Origin: Geomobilibacter sp964432205
Lineage (GTDB): Bacteria; Desulfobacterota; Desulfuromonadia; Geobacterales; DSM-12255
Direction of reading: 5' to 3'
Length of the DNA: 64,000 bases
Assembly (NCBI GenBank): GCA_964432205.1
Contig: CAYSMK010000026.1
Coordinates: 6,213-70,212, forward strand
Positions within the stretch are counted from its first letter, which is position 1; the number at the start of each line of letters is the position of its first letter. The translations under genes and the position numbers were made by a program. The notes beneath the pieces are model-generated. The model searched no databases. It was given only the letters and a program-made list of their open reading frames with translations, and had not been told where the DNA came from. Shown here one piece after another: positions 27,201-36,200 of this stretch.

Positions 27201-30200
27201 GTCGGTCGGCTTTACCGTGGATATGACGGCACCAGTGCCGCCGACCATCGCCCCAATTGCTTCGCCATCAAATAGCACCAGCAGGACCGTCACCGGCACC
27301 AAGTCCGCCGACAGCGTGAGCGTGGCGGTAACCTGTCCTGGCGGCACGGTTGGTTCGGTCAGCTATCCGACCGCCACCAGTTGGAGCGTTGTGATTTCCG
27401 GCCTGCAGGAAGGGGTGCGTACCGTTACCACCTCTGCCGTCGACAGCGCCGGCAATCCGAGCACTGCTGCGACGGCAAGCTTCACTGTCGATCTCACTCC
27501 CCCGACAAAGCCGGTAATCAATGCACCGATCACGCCGACCAACAGTACCTCCATCACCCTTACCGGAACGAAAGAGGCCAACTCGTCCCTGTACCTGAAC
27601 AATGCCGTCACCACGGTGCCGTTTGTCGATACCGCCTGGAGTGCCACTGTAGCTCTGAGCGAGGGAAGCAATACGTTTACCGTCTTTGCCAAGGACGAAG
27701 CCGGCAATCAAGGCCAGAGCGCCACGACTACCGTAGTCCGCGATACGGCACCACCGACCATCCTCTCGTCATCCCCAACTGCAAGCGCCATAAAGGGCTC
27801 GGTCGGGAGCGTCAGCATCTCTTTCACTGGTGGCGCTGCCGCCGCCGATGTTGCCGCCTCGCTGACCAATGCCGCGGTGAAGAAGGGGACGACAATAATC
27901 GACGGCGTCTGGTCAGTAGCGGGTGACAGCATCCTCTTTACTCCGGCCACAACTTTGGCCGAAGGGGTCTACACAGTCACCGTCTATCCGGTGGATGCGC
28001 TTGGCAACAAGGGGTCGGCCACGTTCAGCTTTACAGTGGACCAGGGCTCGCCGACCGTGCAGACTCTGACCGTCAGCCCGGCCAGCCCGCTCAGAGCGGG
28101 GAGTGCAACCTTTACCCTGACCTTCGGCGAGGCCATGGATACCACGGTGTCGCCGGTGGTTACCTTCGGCAGTGCGCAGTATGCCGTAACCGGCAGTTGG
28201 ACCGACAACAGGACATGGCGGGGCACCGCCACCCTGACCGCCGCCATGGGCGACGGTTCCTACGCTGTCACGGTCAAAGGGGCCAAAGATGTGGCCGGCA
28301 ATATCATGGCAGACCAGTCTGCCTGGAGCTTCGTCCTCGATACCACGCCGCCGCCGGTACCCACCGCCAATGCCGTCACGCCGCTGACCAAGACGGCCAG
28401 CCAACTGCTGACCGGCAGCAAGGCCGCCGATACGGCCCTCGTCGTCAACGGCCAGGTCCGGGTGGCCTTGAGCAGCGCCACCAGCTGGAGCTACAGCTAT
28501 CCGCTCGTCGAGGGGGCCAACACCCTGACCATCGTGGCCCGCGATGCCGCCGGCAACGACTCTGCCGCCATTGCTCCCGCCCCCGTCATTACTCTCGACA
28601 CCACCCCGCCGCTCTTTACGGTGGACGTCTACAAGAATCCCGCAACCGCTGCCACCCAGGTGATCTCCGGCAAGAAAGAGGCCGGGAGCGTCGTCAAATT
28701 GAATGGTGCCGTCATCGTCGATGCTGCTGATCAGAGCAGTGACTGGTCCTATTCCCTCACGCTCGTAGATGGCATCACCAACCACTTGGTCTTCACCGCA
28801 ACGGATGCCATCGGCAATGCCACGACCAAACCCCTCGACATCCTCTTCGATTCGGCGCCCCCTGTTGCGCTTGGCGTCGGCATGCTCACCGCCGACGGCA
28901 GCGGCAAGGGGAGCGAGGTCACCCTGGCGTGGCCGTCCTACCCCGAGCCGACCGGCCTGGCGTACTATCGCGTGTTCCAGTCCCTGACCGATATTGCCAC
29001 CGTCAGCGACCTTACCCCACTGGCCACGGTCAACAAGGGGAGCAAAGCCCATAAGGCAACCGGTCTGACCCTGGGCACCCGCTACTACTTCGCCGTGGTA
29101 CCGGTCAGCAGCAGCGGCAACAGCGATCCGGCGGTTCACAGCACCAGCGCCGTGCCGGTCGATACCCTGGCCCCGGAAGAGATAACCGGCCTCACCGCCG
29201 TTGCCGGTTACAACACGACCGATGGCAATACCGTCACCCTGTCCTGGACCCCCAGCGTCAACAGCAGCGGCGATCTCGCCGACCAGGTGGTCTATCTGGA
29301 CAGCGGCAACGGATACGATGCCGGGACCGCGATCGGCAAGACTGTCACCTCTTATACCCGCAAGGGTTTGAGCGATGCCGCACTCTACAAGTTCGAGGTC
29401 CGGGTCAAGGACCAGTTGGGCCATGAGAGCCAGGGGGTGAATATCCTGGTCTCTACCAGGCTGGCCAACCCGACCGGCCTGACCGCAACCCCTGGGAACA
29501 GCAAGATAGCCCTTGCCTGGACCCCGGTCGCTTCACCCTACGTCAAGCTCTACAATATCTACCGCCTCAGGAGCGACACGCCGACGACGGATACTGCCGG
29601 CATGACCCTGCTGCGCAGCCAGACCGGCACCACCTTTACCGACGACCTGGTGGTCAACGGCAGTACCTACCAGTATGCCGTGACCGTACTCAACAGCTTC
29701 GGCGCCGAGCGAAGCGGTGTCCAGAGCGTGCCGGCCACCCCCCGCGGCGACACCGCAGGGCCGGTCGTCAGCGGGCCGAACCTGACGACGAATCAGGTGG
29801 TGACCGCCCCAATAACCATAACCGCGTCTGCCAGCGATGCGGAAAGCGCAATGGACCGTATCGAGCTGTTTGTCGATGGAGCAAAGGTCGCCACTGCGAC
29901 CGGCAACTCCCTCTCCCATAACTGGAATGTCATCGACACCAGCGACGGCAGCCATACTGTCAAGGTCGCCGCTTACGACGCACCGGGCAACCTGACCGAA
30001 AAGACCATCCCGGTCGTGGTCAGCCTGGCGCCACCGGCACCGCCGGTCATCAGCACAACCTTCAGTGGTCCGATCACTCAGCAAAACATCAGCGTCAGCG
30101 GTACAACGCAAGCCGGCGCCACGGTCTTCCTGAAACTGAACGGCGTCGTGACCGGCCAGCAGGTTGCCACTACCGGTGCGTTCACCTTCAATACCGTTGC

Positions 30201-33200
30201 CCTGGTGGAGGGAAGCAACGTCATCGCCGTCAAGGCCGCCAACCGCGGTGGCGATAGCGGTTACAGCAGCGATCTCAGGGTCACTGTCGACAGCGGTCCG
30301 CCGCCCGCTCCCACAGGCCTGACCGCCAAGGTGCTGGCAGGCGGGGCAGTGCAGTTCTCCTGGCAGGTCGGGACCGGCGAACTCCCCACCGGCTACAATC
30401 TGTATGAAGCAATGTCGCCATTCGCTGCAACTACCGATACCGGCGTCCACAAGGTCACCACCACCCCTATCGCCTATCTGCTCAAGGAGCATATCCCGGC
30501 CGACGATACCATGCGGTTCTATGCCGTAACGGCGGTTGACGGCGCCGGCAACGAGAGCCCCATCTCCGGCGTGGTGCCGATTGCCACCGATCGGGTCTCT
30601 CCGACTGCGGCCACGGTGCAGTTCAGTATGGGCAGCACCACGCCGGCGGACAATGTTTACGGCCCCGGCCAGTTGAATGTCACCCTCATTGTCAGCGAAC
30701 CGCTCAAGGAGCTGCCGTTCCTTTCCATCGAGCCGCAGTCCGGCTCGCCATTGGTGGTTCTGCTGCGCCAACTCGACGAAACCCATTACGATGGCAGCGT
30801 GAATATCGATTCGGCTGTTCCCCATGGGAACACCCTCTGGAAATTCTCCGGCAAGGACCAAGCAGGCAACCGGGGGACAAGCCAGGGGACCGGTCCGACC
30901 TTCGATCTGCGTGGTCCTGCGGCGGACATCGTTACTCCCAAAACAACGCTCAAGACATCTGTCGGTCCGATTGCCGTGTCCATCGTATTTGACGAGCCGG
31001 TTACCAACATCCCCACCCTGGCACTGGGCTCCAATGGAGTCAGCTCGCCGGTTTCCGGGCTGACGACCAGCGACGGCGGCCTGCACTGGAGCGGTACGCT
31101 CGATCCGGCGGGGCTCTCCGACGGGAGCGGCCAGTTCGTACTGACCAATGCGCGAGACCGGTTCAATAACTCCGGCACGACGGTCAAGAGCGGAGGTTCC
31201 ATCCTCCTCTATGCCACGGCGCCCCCCGCCCCGGCGGTGCCGACCGGTCTGGGCGCCAAGACGGCGAAAGGGGGTGTGGTCAATCTCGCCTGGACGAAGG
31301 TGAACGACGCCCTTGGCTACAAGCTCTACCGTAAGGCGGTCGGCGACAGCGAGTCGACGCTCATTCATGCCGCTGCGAGCGGCAGTGCGACCACCTATGC
31401 AGACCTGCCGGCCATTGATGGCGCTTACGCCTATTCCGTCAGCTCCGTGGGACTGCTCGATGTCGAGAGCGCCCGCAGCGACGAAGTGGCGGCAACCGCT
31501 GACCGGCTGCCGCCGGTCAGCCCCACCGGCCTCGCCCTGCAGCTGTCCGGTAACGGGGTCGTGGCAACCTGGGACACAGTCACGGCTCAGGAAGAAGTTC
31601 CGACCAGTTTCCGTCTTTACCGGGCAAACGGCACGATTATCGACCTTGTCGGCCTGACACCGGCCGCTACCGGCAAGACCTCTACCGTAACAGACCCGAC
31701 GCCCGATACATCGCAACGGTTCTATGCCGTCACCGCCCTGGATGCACTCGGCAACGAGAGCGCACCTTCTCCAACCGTGGAAATCACCTTCCCTGTGGCG
31801 CCGGTCAGAAATCTGCTCCTGACCCGGGTGGACTCCGGCAGGCCCGCCCTTTCCTGGGAGGCCGGGGAAGCCGGCTTGCAGGGGTTCCATATCTATCGCA
31901 ACGGCAATCGGATCACCCAGGTGCCGACCGTCTCGACCACCTACAGCGACGGCTACTACAGCGGCGGAATCGTCAGCTACGGCATATCCGCAGTCAACGC
32001 TGTCGGTACCGAGAGTCCGGTCCGCGAGGTCGTGCTGCCGAGTCTGACCATCGGCCTCAAGGAAGGAACCACCCTGCGCCGCGGCGTACTGGAAACCATC
32101 CCACTGATCGTGACGTTGCCGGCTGACGCAACGGCGCCGCTCACGGTCGATAGTCTGACCCTGAAGATCGGCCCGCTGCCCGAGAGCAGCCAGCCGGGAC
32201 CGTTCACGATCACGCCCGGCGTGCCGCTGGAGGTGGCAAAAGTCGCTGCCTCAGAGGCCAATGCCCCGCCACTGGAGGCAGTGGTCGCCACCGCGGTCCT
32301 GACCCCGGCTCCGGGCACCACGGTCCGGATTACCCAGAGTTCCGTAGCCTCGATTCTCGGGGCCGGCTCAGCCCTGGAGCTCTTCAACGATCCGCTGGTA
32401 CGCGGCACGACCGCCAAGGTAAGGCTCAAGGTCAACAATCTGGGGAGTGCCCGGGCCGAATTCCTCACTGCGGAAAACGGTGGGCCGACCGGCCAGGTCA
32501 CGGTCTTCCTCAAGGACCAGGACGGCAATGTGCTGGCCCAGGGACGCCTCAACCAGCGTAGCGGCGCCGCGATCGTCGATGCCGGCACCTATACCACTGC
32601 CCGTCTGAATCCGGGTGAGAGCTTCCTGTCCGAACCGATCACCTTTACGGTTCCGGCCAACGCCCCCTACAAGGTGAGCCTGGAAGCGGTCATCGGCGCC
32701 ACCTACTACCATTACGGCCAAGAGGACCAGGTCGTGGCTCCGGGGCTCAGCCAGAGCGTTGAGGCTGCCATCGCCGACGTTTCCTATTCCGCCCTGGCCG
32801 CCACCGACAAGGCGATCTGCAAGCAGGGCGAGAGCGTCGTGATCTCCGGCCAGGCCGTCTCCACCACTTCAGGCCAGCCGATGTCCCTGGTGCCGGTCAG
32901 GATCGGCCTTTCTCTCAAGGGGTTCGACCGGTTCTTCACGGTCTCCACCGACCAAAATGGTGCCTTCAGCTACACCTTTACCCCGGCGGCAAACGAGACC
33001 GGCAGCTTCAGCGTCTGGGCCAGCCACCCCGATCTCGGCAACCGCACCATCCAGGCCCAGTTCAGCGTCATCGGCCTGCAGGTGACCCCGGACATAGCCA
33101 CTATCCGCATGCTGCGTGGTAACAGCCAGGATATCCCGGTTTCCGTCGTCAATATCGGCGGCAGCGAACTGACCGGTCTGACCCTGACCGGCAACGCATC

Positions 33201-36200
33201 GGGCGGCATCACGGCAACCGTTGTGGGCGCTGGCAGCGACCGGCTGGCCCCCGGCGAAACCCGGTCGGTCACGTTCCGGGTGACGGCGGCGGCCAATGCC
33301 GCCGATACCGGACTCGCCACCCTCGATATCGCCACCGCACAGGGACTCGGCGACCGGCTGGTCGTCAACCTGAGCCTGGTTTCGGCGGTGCCGGTCATCG
33401 CCACCTCGCCGTCGTATGTCGATACCGGCCTCGTGCGCGGCAACCAGCGGGTCGAGACCATCACCCTGCGCAACACCGGCCTGGAGACCCTGCGCAACGC
33501 CCGGATCGAAGGACCGTCCACCGCTTGGCTCACCCTCACAATAGATCGTGCCTTGGGAGACATCCCGGCCGGTCAGGCAAAGACCATCGGCATCATGCTC
33601 AACCCGGGCGAGACAGTGGCCCAAGGGGGCTATAACGACCGCCTCGTCGTCTATGCCGACAACCATGTCCCCTACACCTACAACATCCAGGTGACCGTCA
33701 CCAGCAGCGGGGTCGGCAATGTCCAGTTCTATCTGCTGGACGAACTCAACGAGAAGGTCCCCAACGCCACCATCAACCTGCAGAATCAGGCGTTGCCTGA
33801 GCTCTATTACACCTTGCGCACCGATGCCCAGGGGAACAACGTCTCCACATCCGACATTCCGGAAGGCCGGTACAGCTACACAGTCAGCGCTCCCAACCAC
33901 AAGTCCTCCAGCGGCAGCTTCGTCGTCATTCCGGGGGTCTGGATCACCGTGCCGGTGCTGCTGGAATTCAACCTGGTGAACATCGAGTGGAGCGTCACGC
34001 CGGTGGTCATCGAGGACCGCTACCAGGTCACCATCAATCAGACATTCGTCACCAACGTGCCGGCGCCGGTACTGGTCACCGAACCGGCAGGCATCACCCT
34101 GCCGGAAATGGCACCCGGGCAGGTCTTCAACGGCGAATTCACCCTCTCCAACTACGGGCTCGTCACCCTCAAAGAGGTGAAGGTGGACTTCCCGCGGAGC
34201 CACGGCGATTACGATGTCGAACTCTTATCCACCATGCCGGCGACCCTCAACGCCATGCAGAAGGTGACGGTGGCGTACCGCGTCACCCGTCGCCTGCAGA
34301 CTGCCGGTCTCGCCGGCAGTTGCACCACCGGTTCCGTGGCCGACGAGGTGACCGGCTACGGCGGTGGTGGCTGCTTCTCTACGTTTACCGTCACCACCTC
34401 GGGCAGCTACGAGCCATGCCCGACCATTCCGCAGTCGGTGCAGAAGAGCGCTCCCCACACGGTCTCCATCCCGACGAGCTGTCCCACCGGGACCGGGGGA
34501 GGATCTATCGTGTCGCCTCCCCAGACCTACGCCGGTGGCGCTACGCAGTCTTCCAGCCAGACCAGCGGTGGCGGCTGGGCGCCCGGCGCCGTGCCGACTC
34601 TGCTGAGCAACGATGAGGAGTGTGGCAACGAAATTCCCAAGTGCACCGGGGCCGACTGCGCCAAGGTCTGCACCAATTCCCAGGTTAATCTAGGTACCGG
34701 TACCTACGAGGACTCCCAGACCGACCTCGACCTGAAGACCAACGGGCTCTCCATCGGCTTCGACCGTCACTACACCTCCCGCTGGACCCAGGTGGGAACC
34801 CCGCCACCGACGCCATTGGTACTGGTGCAGGTAGCGGATATCCTGGTGCCATCCAATGGCGGCAGCTCTGGCTCCAAATGTTCATCGAGCTCGGAAGCAG
34901 CCAAGAACAAGAGCGATCACAGCTGCTTCTTCGCTCCTTTGCCGCGGGAAACGACCACGCCGCCACCCCAGGCCTTTGGCTGGACCTCACCCTGGTTTGC
35001 CAAGATCAACGAGTACGATAACTACATCGCCTATTTCGATGGCCGCGGCCAGATGATCTACTTCCTCAAGCAGGTGGACGGGTCGTTCCGGCCCGCCAGT
35101 AAGGCCGAGGAGTTTGTCCGAGAGGCGGGAATCAGGATCACCCGAACTGCCACCGGCCTGCAGGTCAGGGAAAAGAACGGCCAGCGGCGCAACTTCGCCC
35201 AACTGAGCACTGGCGGCTGGTATGTGCTGACCGGGATCGAGGACCCCCACGGCAACCGGTTCGTCTGCAACTACGATGCGGACGAAAACCTGATCTCCAT
35301 TGATGACGGCGCCGGGGTGAGGATTGCGACCCTGATCTACACAGGTGGCTACATCTCTAAGCTCACCGACCGGGACGGGCGTGAGGTGAACTACCGGATC
35401 GACGAGAAGGGGAGGCTGGTGGAGGTCACCGGCATCGTCGGCGAGAAGTCGACCTACGAGTACGACCAGGTGGGAAAGACAGCCGGTGGGCCGGGGTACA
35501 TGGTCATCAACGGCCTCGACGGCAGTGTCTTCAACCGCCTCTTGAAGAAGACCGACCCGGAAGGGCATATCACCACCATCGAGTACAAGCCTCAGCAACT
35601 GGTGGTGACCAAGGTGACTGAGCCGGGGGGCGGGGTCCGCACCTTTGACTACGACTTCCAGGGGTACACCTTCTACTCCACCGACCCGCGTGGCAACACC
35701 ACCGTCTTCAAGGTGAACGTCATCGGCAAGTTGGTCTCCATGACCCGTAACGGCCGGCTGATGAAAAAGATCGACTACCTTGCCGACCGGGTGCAGGTCA
35801 TTACCGACGAGGGCGGCAACAGCACCCGGATACAGCTCAACGAGCAGAACGACCCGATCCGGATCACCGATGGCGAGGGGAACGAGACCCGCATCGAGTA
35901 CAACCAGGACTGGAAGATCGCCCGGATCACCGATCCCATGGGCAAGGTCACCAGCTTCGACTACAACACGAAGCAGGACCTGATAAAGGTCACTGACCCG
36001 CTGGGGCAGCAAACCCTGCTCGACTACGACAGCTTAGGTAATGTCATCAGGGTAACCAGGGGAAGCGGGACCGAGACCGCGATCACCACCTACGAATACG
36101 ACGCCAGGGGGAACGCCGTCAAAGTAACCGACCCGGAGAACAACGTCACCACCCTCGGCTACGACAACTACGGCCACGTGACCAGCATCACCGACGCCAG

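Noticed and set aside
27913..29424. 503-codon and 785-codon antisense frames within the giant gene
   Set aside because: They follow third-position GC bias of the plus-strand repeats and have no start signals or recognisable domains.
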